Source: Bradyrhizobium sp. NAS96.2 (lineage in GTDB: Bacteria; Pseudomonadota; Alphaproteobacteria; Rhizobiales; Xanthobacteraceae). Taken from it: a DNA stretch of 63,296 nucleotides. The notes beneath the pieces are model-generated. The model was given only the letters and a program-made list of their open reading frames with translations. It was not told the DNA's origin and made no database searches. The position numbers were made by a program, and so were the translations under genes. Below, piece by piece: positions 50,329 through 58,853 of the stretch. How positions within the stretch are numbered: position 1 is the stretch's first letter; each line of letters starts with the position of its first letter. The stretch covers positions 1-63,296 of the forward strand of contig NZ_LGHK01000107.1 of the NCBI RefSeq assembly GCF_001908235.1, written 5' to 3'.

Positions 50329-51539
50329 GCTGCTTTCACGCCGCGTTGCAGCCGCGACGCGGCGATCACGAGCAGGCCGGCGCCGGCCACCGACCAGCAA
50401 GCGACCGGCGCCCAGTGCACCAGCGGCGCATAGTCCGGCAGCTTCTGCAGGCCGCCGGCGACCGCCGCTATCCGCGCAAAGGTCGCAAGCGCGAGCGCCG
50501 AGAACACGAGGCCGGTGACCTTGCCTTCGGCGCCGGTCTCGCCGATCGCAAGCGCGGCCGACACCGCGCTCATCAGCATGCAGCCCCAGGCGGCGCCCGC
50601 CATGAACTGCGCCACGATCAGAACGTTGAGGCTGCCGGCAATCTCCGCAGCGACGATGGCGAAGGCGCCGAGCAGACCCGCTGCGCCCATCACGATCAGC
50701 CCGCCGCGATGCTTGACGACGATGCTTGCCGGAAACATCGCGATGTTGAAGCCGATCCAGAACACCGGCATCAGCCATTGCAGATCGCTCGACTTGGCGA
50801 AGCGCAGATAGAACGGAGCGCTGTTGATGTTGAAGTGCAGTTGATAGCCGAGCGAGAGCAGCACCATCGACGCGATCAGGAACATCGGCACCGCACCGAG
50901 CCGCCTCGCCGGCGCCGCAAGCCGCTCGGGCTGCACCTCCGCGGCGACGCGGCGCTCGATCCCTGAGAACGCCAGCGCGGTCAGCAGCAGCACGGCGCCG
51001 GACAGCACGAATGGCAGCCGCGCATCATGGTCGCGCAGCACGACGCCGAGATAGGGCGAGACCGCGCCCGCGATGCCGTAGCCCAGCATCGCCAGCGCGG
51101 CAAGGAACGGGACCGAAGGCTGCGCGCGATACTTGCCGAGCAGCGTCAGTGGCGGCGCTCGCAAGGCCGACGATGTGACGGCCCAGACCACGATCAACCC
51201 GATCAGCCAGACCTTTGCGCCCGGCCCGGTGCCGGCGACGTAAGGCAGCGCGACGAAGGCGGCGCAGGAGATCGCGGCGAGGATGCCGACGAACACGCCG
51301 AGACGGCCGACCAGGATCGAGATCCGATCGGCGGCCATGCCCATTGCTGTATCCGTGATGGTGAAGATGGCCTGGTCCATCATCAGGATCAGGATGACGG
51401 TCGAAGGCGCGATGCCGACTTCGGCGCAGAGCTTGGGCAGGTAGATCAGGTAGGTGGTCCAGCCGAGCGTGAAGACAAGCTGCAGCACGGCGAGATAGAC
51501 GCCGGTGCGATTGACGGCGCGGTCGGCCTTGGTGGTCAT
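50325..51539 (-). CDS. MFS transporter
   Basis: A 404-residue major facilitator with about 12 helices. The first segment is TGVYLAVLQLVFTLGWTTYL, and the loop AMGMAADRISILVGRLG holds a typical A-motif-like arrangement (D-R). Substrate is not deducible; proximity to the hpa genes suggests an aromatic acid. Its stop overlaps the stop of the ThDP gene tail-to-tail by three bases, so the two converge. A 215-bp gap to alkB shows no gene. Confidence 0.85.
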   Translation of the reverse strand: MTTKADRAVNRTGVYLAVLQLVFTLGWTTYLIYLPKLCAEVGIAPSTVILILMMDQAIFTITDTAMGMAADRISILVGRLGVFVGILAAISCAAFVALPYVAGTGPGAKVWLIGLIVVWAVTSSALRAPPLTLLGKYRAQPSVPFLAALAMLGYGIAGAVSPYLGVVLRDHDARLPFVLSGAVLLLTALAFSGIERRVAAEVQPERLAAPARRLGAVPMFLIASMVLLSLGYQLHFNINSAPFYLRFAKSSDLQWLMPVFWIGFNIAMFPASIVVKHRGGLIVMGAAGLLGAFAIVAAEIAGSLNVLIVAQFMAGAAWGCMLMSAVSAALAIGETGAEGKVTGLVFSALALATFARIAAVAGGLQKLPDYAPLVHWAPVACWSVAGAGLLVIAASRLQRGVKAA

Positions 51540-51754
51540 AGGCGAAGTCTAGACCAGCTGTCCCATTTGCGGGAGGCCTTTAGCCTCACTGAAGCGACGA
51601 AGCAAAGGTGCGAGCTGCCAAAATATAGAAAACAACCCCATGCAAAGTAGCAGGCGTTCCGCCGGCACTCGGAAAAGCGCTTGACGCGTCGGGCAACTCA
51701 GTAGCATACTTCCATTATTCCGAAATGATACAGCCACCCGCCGCCGCGCAATGG

Positions 51755-52408
51755 CTAGCGCACCTTGCGGAAGGTCAGATTGATGCGCTGCCGGCCGAGC
51801 ACGCTGTGCTCGCCATCGGCAAGCGGCGCCACGCCGTGATAAAACAACCGTGACGGCCCGCCCCACACCGCAACGTCGCCATGTTCGAGCCGATAGCGGC
51901 GCGGCGTGTCGCTGCGCTTCAGGCCGCCGAACAGGAAGATCGCCGGCAGCCCGAGCGAGATCGAGACGATCGGCGCACCGTAGTCGAGCTCGTCCTTGTC
52001 CTGATGCAGCGACAGTTTTGCGCCGGGGACATAGCGATTGATCAGGCAGGCCTCCGGCGCGAAGCTATTGAAGCCGGCCGCAGCCGCGGCATCGGCCGCG
52101 AGCCCGCGCAACACCTCCGGCATCGCCGGCCACGGCTGCCCGGAGTCAGGATCGATCGGATCGTAGCGATAGCCGCTGGGATCGGAGACCCAGCCGACGT
52201 TGCCGCAATTGGTCATCGCGACCGACATGCGGTGGCCGCCCGGTGTGATCAGATGCCGGAACGGCGCCTGTTTGACGATCACGCGCAAGGCCGGAATCAG
52301 CTCGGCCTCGAACGGCCGGACAAAGCCACGCAGCAGCACCGCACCATCCGCGATTATCTCGCGCGGCGGCCGTGCATCGCCAATTGTCTCGAAAAGGTCA
52401 GCGGCCAC
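51755..52408 (-). CDS. alkB: Alpha-ketoglutarate-dependent dioxygenase AlkB
   Basis: AlkB removes methyl groups from N1-methyladenine and N3-methylcytosine in DNA and RNA, with 2-oxoglutarate, oxygen and Fe(II). The 217-residue protein has the core TNCGNVGWVSDPSGYRYDP (nucleotide-recognition lid), iron ligands in LHQDKDELD, the distal His in RLFYHGVAPL, and the 2-oxoglutarate-binding GRQRINLTFR. The start is GTG with GAGAGG upstream. It lies 13 bases after the other 2OG oxygenase gene, probably in one operon. Confidence 0.94.
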   Translation of the reverse strand: MAADLFETIGDARPPREIIADGAVLLRGFVRPFEAELIPALRVIVKQAPFRHLITPGGHRMSVAMTNCGNVGWVSDPSGYRYDPIDPDSGQPWPAMPEVLRGLAADAAAAAGFNSFAPEACLINRYVPGAKLSLHQDKDELDYGAPIVSISLGLPAIFLFGGLKRSDTPRRYRLEHGDVAVWGGPSRLFYHGVAPLADGEHSVLGRQRINLTFRKVR

Positions 52409-52421
52409 GCCTCTCTCGCAC

Positions 52422-53168
52422 TCACTTCGCGTCGTGGAAGATCACACCAACGGTGTGGCGATGACCGGTGCGAATCCGGCTGACGCCATGGCGCAGATTG
52501 ACACGATACGGCCCGCGCGTCCCCTGCACCGGTCGATGGTGCACGGCAAAGGCCACCGCATCGCCTTTGGTCAGCGGCACCACCTCGGGCCGCGACTGCA
52601 TCCGCGGCCGCTGCTCGGTCAGCACGAACTCGCCGCCGGTGAAATCGCGCCCCGGCTGCGACAGCAGGATCGCGACCTGGATCGGGAACACGTGCTCGCC
52701 ATAGAGATCCTGGTGCAGGCAGTTGTAGTCGCCCTCGCCATATTGCAGCAGCAGCGGCGTCGGCCGCGTCTGCCCGGCATCGTGGCAGCGCTTCAGGAAT
52801 GCCGCGTGCGACGAGGGATAGCTGATCTCGATTCCCATCGTCTGGTTCCAGCGATTGGCGGTCGCGGTCAACCGCGCATACAGCGCAGGCCGCAGCTCGG
52901 CGATCAGGTCCGGCAGCGGATAGGAAAAATACTTGTACTCGCCGCGGCCGAAGCCGTGGCGGCCCATTACGACTTTGCTGCGGAACCGGCTGTCGTCGGG
53001 ATAGAGCGCCGCGATGGCGTCGCATTCCTCGGGAGTCAGCAGGCCGCCCAGGACGGCGCAACCCTGCCCGTCGAGGTCGGCCGTGATCTGGTCCCAGTCG
53101 AGGGCGTCGACGCGGACCGGGATGTCGGAGGTTGGGGTGCGGGTGATGGTCTTGGCTGTTGCTGTCAT
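52422..53168 (-). CDS. 2OG-Fe(II) oxygenase (prolyl-hydroxylase type)
   Basis: A 248-residue non-heme oxygenase of the prolyl 4-hydroxylase superfamily. It has a metal His-x-Asp in CLHQDLYGEHVF, a C-terminal metal His in NLRHGVSRIRTG and a 2-oxoglutarate-binding Arg in the same segment. The family is often beside ada or alkB in alphaproteobacteria, which suggests a link with alkylation repair, but no substrate is known. The ATG is at 53168. Upstream is a palindromic repeat. Confidence 0.85.
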   Translation of the reverse strand: MTATAKTITRTPTSDIPVRVDALDWDQITADLDGQGCAVLGGLLTPEECDAIAALYPDDSRFRSKVVMGRHGFGRGEYKYFSYPLPDLIAELRPALYARLTATANRWNQTMGIEISYPSSHAAFLKRCHDAGQTRPTPLLLQYGEGDYNCLHQDLYGEHVFPIQVAILLSQPGRDFTGGEFVLTEQRPRMQSRPEVVPLTKGDAVAFAVHHRPVQGTRGPYRVNLRHGVSRIRTGHRHTVGVIFHDAK

Positions 53169-53252
53169 GGGGCGGAATCTGGCCCATGATCGCGGCCCGC
53201 GCCACCCGATTTCTGGCGTGAATAATTGGGAAACAGCGCCTCAATCTCCGCT

Positions 53253-53371
53253 GTCGTCCCGGCGAAAGCCGGGACCCATAACCACCATCGCCTGTTGTTG
53301 AGAAAGCTGGGGCCACAGCGCGCCAACCACAAAATCTTGTGGTTATGGGTCCCGGCTTTCGCCGGGACGAC
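53253..53371. repeat. Perfect-arm palindromic repeat (gtcgtcccggcg type)
   Basis: Perfect 32-base arms (53253-53284 and 53340-53371) surround a ~55-base loop. The arm sequence matches that at 47675-47784 and, less well, 33320-33436. It fills most of the gap between the 2OG oxygenase and DUF2848 genes. Confidence 0.88.
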
Positions 53372-53417
53372 GCGTGGTGAGAGAGTCGGTCGCCCGTAGA
53401 AAAACGACGCGTGGAGT

Positions 53418-54104
53418 TCAGCCCCTCACCGGCAGCGTGATCACATCATATCCGTGGCTGATCTTGCGCTTCAGCACCGGGTCTTCCAGCTCGAACTCGA
53501 AGCGGCTGGCGGGACGGATGCCGCCCTTGGCGGCGAAGGTGCCGCCGAACATGGCGCAGCCGTCAGGCAGTTTGCCGCCATCGAAGCCGCGGGCGATCAG
53601 GTCCTTGACCGGCAGCATGTGATCGAGCGTGCCTTCCTGGTAGAGCACGCGCTGGCCGCCGATTGTGGCCCAGGAGCGCAGGATCAGCTGGTCCCAGTGG
53701 CCGATGACGTCCTCGAGCTCCCAGAGCTCGGAAGCCATCGGCTTGTCGCACATCTGCTTCGAGACGGTGACGCTGTAGCTCTCGACCTTGCGGTCGGTAT
53801 GGTCGGAGCCGCAGCCGACGAAGATGCGGCCCTGCCAGCCGATCAGCACGAACTCGACTTCGCCGCTGGAGTCCTCGCCGCAGACCTCGATCGTGTCGGC
53901 AAAGGTCAGCCGGCGCGCCGAGCAGCGGTAATAGATCGGCGTCGTCGCGGGCCGTGCGATGCCGAGCGCTTCGAGCTCGGCGATATGCTTGTCGCGCGCC
54001 ACCGGGTCGCGGCCGGTCCAGCCGGCGATCACCGCCTGCTTGATTTCGAGCGTCAGCGGCGTCGCGACGCCCTTGTCGTCGACGTTGAAGGTGAGATCAA
54101 ACAC
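53418..54104 (-). CDS. DUF2848 family protein
   Basis: A 228-residue protein of the DUF2848 family, which resembles fumarylacetoacetate-type hydrolases in fold prediction. It is often paired with amidases and ABC uptake genes. Visible blocks are IYYRCSARRLTFADTIEV, FVGCGSDHTDRKVE and the C-terminal GYDVITLPVRG. The GTG start at 54104 overlaps the end of the amidase gene by eight bases and is preferred over an in-frame ATG at 54131. Function is not established; the neighbour suggests metabolism of an amide or its acid product. Confidence 0.82.
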   Translation of the reverse strand: MFDLTFNVDDKGVATPLTLEIKQAVIAGWTGRDPVARDKHIAELEALGIARPATTPIYYRCSARRLTFADTIEVCGEDSSGEVEFVLIGWQGRIFVGCGSDHTDRKVESYSVTVSKQMCDKPMASELWELEDVIGHWDQLILRSWATIGGQRVLYQEGTLDHMLPVKDLIARGFDGGKLPDGCAMFGGTFAAKGGIRPASRFEFELEDPVLKRKISHGYDVITLPVRG

Positions 54105-55446
54105 GGATGATGGCCTCCATTCCGGCCGCAAGCTCGAAGATGCGGCGATCCGAACCGCCCGCGGCGGCGAGCATCAGGCCGACCGGCGCCTCGCCCTCGC
54201 GATGCGCGGGCAGCGAGATGGCGCAGCCATCGAGCACGTTGATCAGCGACGGGTTGCGCAGCGCGCGCAGGTTCTCGGTCGCGAACGCCTTGTCGTCGGC
54301 GAGGCTCGCAATGCTCGGCGGCAGGTTCGCGGTGGTTGGCAGCACCATCGCATCAAAGGGCGCGATCCGCGCCTCGGTGCGGGCGATGAACGAGCGGCGC
54401 GCGTTGATGAGGTCGATATAGTCGGCCGCCAGAAAACCCTCGCCGCGCTGGATGCGGACGGCGACGCGCGGGTCGTAGATATCGCCCTTGCTCGCGAGCA
54501 GGAAGCGGTGCCAGGCATAGCTCTCGGCCGCGGAGAACCCGCCCTTGGTGTTCATCACGCCGACGTCAAGAAACTCAGGCACCTCGATCCGCTCGATGAT
54601 CGCACCGGCGCGCGACAACGACGCGAGCGCGCGCTCGAAGGTTTTTGCGACGGCATCATCGAGATCGTCGAGCGCGACCGTGGTCGGCACCGCGAGCCGC
54701 ATGCTCTTCACCGGGCGCGGTGCGATCGGCGTCACCAGCTCGTCGGCCAGTACGGCGTCGAGCACCGCGCAGCAGGCCACCGAATTGGCCAGCGGGCCGT
54801 AGCTGTCCAGGGTGAACGACAGCGGCACGCCGCCGTCGAGCGGAATCCGGCGCTGCGTCGGCTTGTAGCCGACGATGCCGTTGAAGGCGGCCGGGATCCG
54901 GCAGGAGCCGCCGGTGTCGGTGCCGAGCGCGCCGAACGCCATGCCGTCGGCGATCGAGACCGCCGCGCCGGAGGACGAGCCGCCGGGCACATGGCCGACG
55001 CTCCGGTTCCAGGCGCTCTTCGGCGTGCCGTAATGCGGATTGATGCCGATGCCGGAATAGGCGAACTCGGTCATGTTGGTGCGGCCGATCACGATGAAGC
55101 CGGCGCGCTTGAGCCGCGCCACGACAGGCGCATCGGCATCCGCCGGCGCGGAATCCTCCAGCGCCCGCGAGCCCGCGCGCGTCACCTGCCCCTTGATGTC
55201 GAACAGGTCCTTGATCGAGACCGGAATGCCGGCAAACGGCGACGGCGCCGCATTGGCCTTGCGCAGCCGGTCCATGGCGTCGGCGGCTTCCAGCGCCGCC
55301 TCGCGGTCGACATGGATGAAGGTGCGCGGGCCCTCGCCCGTGGGATCGGCGATCCTGGCGATGCATTGCTCGACGAGCTTGCGGGCAGAGGTGGCGCCGC
55401 TGGCGAGATCGGCGGCAAGGGAGGCAAGTGTCGGATTTTTCGGCAT
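54097..55446 (-). CDS. Amidase (amidase-signature family)
   Basis: A 449-residue enzyme that hydrolyses an amide to acid and ammonia with a Ser-cisSer-Lys triad. Lys79 (VSIKDLFD), cis-Ser157 (GGSSSGAA) and nucleophile Ser181 (DTGGSCRI) fall at the classic spacing. It is otherwise similar to AtzF/AtzE-like and aryl-amidase groups. The ATG at 55446 is preferred; a GTG three codons before is equally open. It is downstream of the liv-type ABC genes on the same strand (97 bases after livF), suggesting hydrolysis of the imported amide. Confidence 0.92.
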   Translation of the reverse strand: MPKNPTLASLAADLASGATSARKLVEQCIARIADPTGEGPRTFIHVDREAALEAADAMDRLRKANAAPSPFAGIPVSIKDLFDIKGQVTRAGSRALEDSAPADADAPVVARLKRAGFIVIGRTNMTEFAYSGIGINPHYGTPKSAWNRSVGHVPGGSSSGAAVSIADGMAFGALGTDTGGSCRIPAAFNGIVGYKPTQRRIPLDGGVPLSFTLDSYGPLANSVACCAVLDAVLADELVTPIAPRPVKSMRLAVPTTVALDDLDDAVAKTFERALASLSRAGAIIERIEVPEFLDVGVMNTKGGFSAAESYAWHRFLLASKGDIYDPRVAVRIQRGEGFLAADYIDLINARRSFIARTEARIAPFDAMVLPTTANLPPSIASLADDKAFATENLRALRNPSLINVLDGCAISLPAHREGEAPVGLMLAAAGGSDRRIFELAAGMEAIIRV

Positions 55447-55543
55447 GGTTCTCACTTCACGGCTTGCACTTGATGGCTTCAGCTGATTGTCGCGCGAACC
55501 GGGGCCGATTTCCAGCGCGCCGGCCCCCAGTCTCGCATCACTA

Positions 55544-56263
55544 TCACTTCAGCCCGAAATAGGCGCGGTGCAGCTCTTCATTGCCGCTCATCTCGGCGAC
55601 CGTGCCGGAGAAGCGGATCCGGCCGCCTTCCAGCACGAACACGCGGGTGGCAATCTCAAGGAAGCCGATATTCTGCTCGGCGATCAGGAGCGCCAAGCCG
55701 CGGCCCTGCAGGCTCGACAGGGCGCGGAGCACCTCCTTGACGAACAGCGGCGACAGCCCGGCCGAGGGCTCGTCCATGACAAGCAGCTTCGGCTCGGCCG
55801 ACAGCGCCTTGGCGATGCCGAGCATCTTGCGCTGGCCGCCGGAGAGGCTGGAGGCCGGATCGCGGCGCTTGTCGCGCAGCACCGGAAACAGGCCGTAGAG
55901 CTCGTCGACCCGCGCGCCCGGATTGGCATGGCCCAGCGCCTGCGCGCCGACCCGGATGTTCTCCTCGATCGACAGGTCGGGAAACACCGCAAGCTCGGAC
56001 ATGTAGGTCATGCCGCGCTTCATGCGGTCCGAGGATCGCATTTTGGTGATGTCCTCGCCGCCGAGCTTGATGTGGCCGCTGCGGGCCTCGATCAGGCCGA
56101 CCAGCGATTTCAGGAAGGTGGTCTTGCCCGCGCCATTGGCGCCGAGCAGCAGCACGGTCTCGCCGGGGCGGACGTCGAGATCGACACCCCACAACACCTG
56201 CATGGTGCCGTAGCCGGCGTCGACGCCCGTGGCGTCCAGCAGCGGCGCTGCATCAGTGGGCAT
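55544..56263 (-). CDS. livF: Branched-chain-type ABC ATPase (LivF), second operon
   Basis: A 239-residue ABC ATPase with Walker A GANGAGKTT, signature LSGGQRKM, Walker B KLLVMDEPS and the switch region IAEQNIGF. It is the LivF partner of the operon. Its start overlaps the LivG gene by 11 bases, indicating coupled translation. Confidence 0.93.
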   Translation of the reverse strand: MPTDAAPLLDATGVDAGYGTMQVLWGVDLDVRPGETVLLLGANGAGKTTFLKSLVGLIEARSGHIKLGGEDITKMRSSDRMKRGMTYMSELAVFPDLSIEENIRVGAQALGHANPGARVDELYGLFPVLRDKRRDPASSLSGGQRKMLGIAKALSAEPKLLVMDEPSAGLSPLFVKEVLRALSSLQGRGLALLIAEQNIGFLEIATRVFVLEGGRIRFSGTVAEMSGNEELHRAYFGLK

Positions 56264-56981
56264 GCTCGCCTCCCAGGAACACCTCGATCACCTGCGGCTC
56301 GCGCACCGCGGTGGCAAGCGTGCCTTCAAAGATCTCCTTACCCGCATTGAGCACGATGACGCGGTCGGTGATCTGCTCGATGAAGCCCATCAGATGCTCC
56401 ACCACGATGATCGCCATGCCGGTTGCGGCCAGCGCCTTGATGCGGCCGGCGATCCAGTCGAGCTCCGCCGGGTTGAGGCCGGCCGCGAGCTCGTCGAGCA
56501 GCAGCAGCCGCGGCCGCGTCGCAAGCGCGCGGGTGAGATCGAGCATCTTCTGCTGCGCGCTGTTGAGATCGGCGGCGGGACGGTCGGCGACCTCCTTCAG
56601 CCGGTACTCCTCGAGCAATTCAGCAATCGACGGCGCACCGGTCGCGCCGCCATAGGCCAGCGCCACCTGGATGTTCTCGCGCACCGTGAGCGACAGGAAC
56701 GGCTTTGGCACCTGGAAGGTGCGGTTGATGCCGCGATGGACGAGCTTGTGCGAAGCGACGCCGCCGGACGACACATTGTCGAACACCACCTCGCCGCCAT
56801 CAGGCGCATAGAGACCGGAGATCACGTTGATCGCCGTGGTCTTGCCGGAGCCGTTCGGGCCGACGAGGCCGAGGATCTCGCCGGGCACGACGTGGAAGCT
56901 CAGGCCGTCGAGCGCGTGGAAGCCGCCGAAGCGCTTGACCAGCTTCGAGACCTCGAGGATGGGGGTTTTCTCAGGGGACAT
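56253..56981 (-). CDS. livG: Branched-chain-type ABC ATPase (LivG), second operon
   Basis: A 242-residue ABC ATPase with Walker A GPNGSGKTT and Walker B RLLLLDELA. The usual signature is replaced by the weaker LNSAQQKML, with Asn in place of Ser and Ala-Gln for Gly-Gly, so the composite site may be asymmetric. It carries the LivG-type C-terminal GTLATAVREPQVIEV. It overlaps livM upstream and livF downstream by 11 bases each. Confidence 0.92.
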   Translation of the reverse strand: MSPEKTPILEVSKLVKRFGGFHALDGLSFHVVPGEILGLVGPNGSGKTTAINVISGLYAPDGGEVVFDNVSSGGVASHKLVHRGINRTFQVPKPFLSLTVRENIQVALAYGGATGAPSIAELLEEYRLKEVADRPAADLNSAQQKMLDLTRALATRPRLLLLDELAAGLNPAELDWIAGRIKALAATGMAIIVVEHLMGFIEQITDRVIVLNAGKEIFEGTLATAVREPQVIEVFLGGEHAH

Positions 56982-57891
56982 GCCACCCCCTGCGGGTTGC
57001 CAGCGATACCAGTCCTGCGGGCAGGAACAGCACCAGGCCCATGATCAGCAGGCCGTAGATCAGCTGGAAATATTGCGGCGTGGTGAAGCCGATCAGATTG
57101 TAGATGCCGTACAGGATCAGCACGCCGACGATCGGCCCGGTGATGGTGGCGACGCCGCCGAACAGCGCGAACACGATCGCGAAGATCGAGAACTCGCCGG
57201 AGAACACGTTGTCGGGATAGAACACCGAGACGTACCAGGCGTAGATGCCGCCGGCGAGACCGGCGACAAGCGCCGAGGCGAGCCAGGCGATCACCCGCAT
57301 CTTGATGATGTTGACGCCGGCCATCGAGGCCGACACCGCATCCTCGCGCACGGCCTGCAGCGCAAGGCCGAACGGCGAGTTCTTCAGATACACCACTGCG
57401 CCGACCGTCAGCGCCATCACCACGACCGCGGCGTAGTAAGCATGGGTCGGGTTGAAGGTACCAGTGAGCGACACGCCATAGGGTCCCTTGGTGATCCCCT
57501 CCAGCGCCGGGTTGGCGACGAAGTGCAGGACCGCGAGCGAGGCCGCGAGGTTGGCGATCGCGAAATACGCGCCCGACAACCGCAGCAGCGGCGTCAGCAA
57601 CAGCCCGAGCAAAACCGCGACGCCGCCGCCGACCAGCACGGCGAGCGGCGCCGGCGTCTGCAGATGCATCACCATGATGGCAAAGCCATAGGCGCCGGCC
57701 CCGAAGAAGCCGACATAGCCGAACGGCAGATAGCCGGTGAAGCCATAGATGATGTTCACGCCCTGGGCGAGGATCAGGAAGATCACGAAGTTGAACAGCA
57801 GCAGATGGTTTTGATAGACGCCGGGCAGCAGTGCGAACACCACCACCAGCGGCGCCAGGATGAACAGCAGGTGTTTCGAGGCGTTATGCAA
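56971..57891 (-). CDS. livM: Branched-chain-type ABC permease (LivM), second operon
   Basis: A 306-residue inner-membrane permease with eight or more helices. LivM hallmarks are GFTGYLPFGYVGFFGAGAYG and AVREDAVSASMAGVN. Here it is a separate gene, in contrast to the fused LivM-LivG of the first operon. It overlaps livH upstream by eight bases and livG downstream by 11. Confidence 0.92.
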   Translation of the reverse strand: MHNASKHLLFILAPLVVVFALLPGVYQNHLLLFNFVIFLILAQGVNIIYGFTGYLPFGYVGFFGAGAYGFAIMVMHLQTPAPLAVLVGGGVAVLLGLLLTPLLRLSGAYFAIANLAASLAVLHFVANPALEGITKGPYGVSLTGTFNPTHAYYAAVVVMALTVGAVVYLKNSPFGLALQAVREDAVSASMAGVNIIKMRVIAWLASALVAGLAGGIYAWYVSVFYPDNVFSGEFSIFAIVFALFGGVATITGPIVGVLILYGIYNLIGFTTPQYFQLIYGLLIMGLVLFLPAGLVSLATRRGWHVP

Positions 57892-58807
57892 CGCGCACCC
57901 GCCTTCCGAGCAGACCGCTCGGGCGCAACAACAGGATCACGATCAACAACACATAGGGCAGCAAGTCGGCCCAGGAACTGAGATAGGTCTGCACCAGCAT
58001 GTAGCAGAGACCGTAGACGACACCGCCGAGCGCAGTCCCTAAGGGATTGCCGAGCGAGCCGAGCACGACGATCGCAAACGACGTCACCGTCGCATCGGCG
58101 CCGAACGCCGGCGTCACCGAGCCGAACATGAAGGGCGCGAACACGCCGGCGACCGCCGCGATTCCGAGACCGATACCGAACGCCGCCGCCGAGACGCGGT
58201 CGACATCGATGCCGGTCGCCAGGGCCTCGTCGCGGCGTGACATCACCGCGCGGGTCAAGGTGCCGAGCCGCGTATGGTAGAGATAGAGGTAGACCAGCCC
58301 GATCGCGATCAGGCTGGTGATGGCCGCGATCACCCAGGGCGCGGGAAAGCCCTGGCCGAAGATCTGGATCGGCCCTGCCCCGCCGGCCTTGCCGCCGAAC
58401 CACTTCACCTTGATGGTCGTGAACACCGTGCCGAGCAGCCGGCTCTGGATCGAGCGCTCGCTGGTGCCAGCGAAGATCGTGGTGACGGCTTCGATCACCT
58501 GGGACAGGCCGAAGAACAGGATGATCGACAGCATTTCCGGGTTGGCCGAGCCCTGGAGCCGCGGCACCAGCACCCAGTACAGCAGCACGCCCGCCAGCAC
58601 GAAGACCACGAAAGCCAGCGGCACCGCGAACAGCGGATCGATGCCGGCGATGCCGACCACGCCGAGCGCGATGAAGGCGCCCAGCATCAGGATGTCGCCA
58701 TGCGCAAGATTGACGATACGCATGACGCCGAACACGAGATTGAGGCCGATGCCGACCAGGCTGAAATACAGCCCGAACAGCACGCCGGCAACGAGCGCAT
58801 AGGTCAT
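57884..58807 (-). CDS. livH: Branched-chain-type ABC permease (LivH), second operon
   Basis: A 307-residue permease with the LivH opening GLYFSLVGIGLNLVFGVMRI and NLAHGDILMLGAF loop, the internal DEALATGIDV cytoplasmic loop and the C-terminal LLLRPSGLLGRRV. It follows the binding-protein gene by 46 bases and precedes livM with an eight-base overlap. Confidence 0.92.
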   Translation of the reverse strand: MTYALVAGVLFGLYFSLVGIGLNLVFGVMRIVNLAHGDILMLGAFIALGVVGIAGIDPLFAVPLAFVVFVLAGVLLYWVLVPRLQGSANPEMLSIILFFGLSQVIEAVTTIFAGTSERSIQSRLLGTVFTTIKVKWFGGKAGGAGPIQIFGQGFPAPWVIAAITSLIAIGLVYLYLYHTRLGTLTRAVMSRRDEALATGIDVDRVSAAAFGIGLGIAAVAGVFAPFMFGSVTPAFGADATVTSFAIVVLGSLGNPLGTALGGVVYGLCYMLVQTYLSSWADLLPYVLLIVILLLRPSGLLGRRVRVA

Positions 58808-58853
58808 GCTACCGCTCGCCGCCGAAGGTTACGCCTGCCGCACTTAACCTGCA

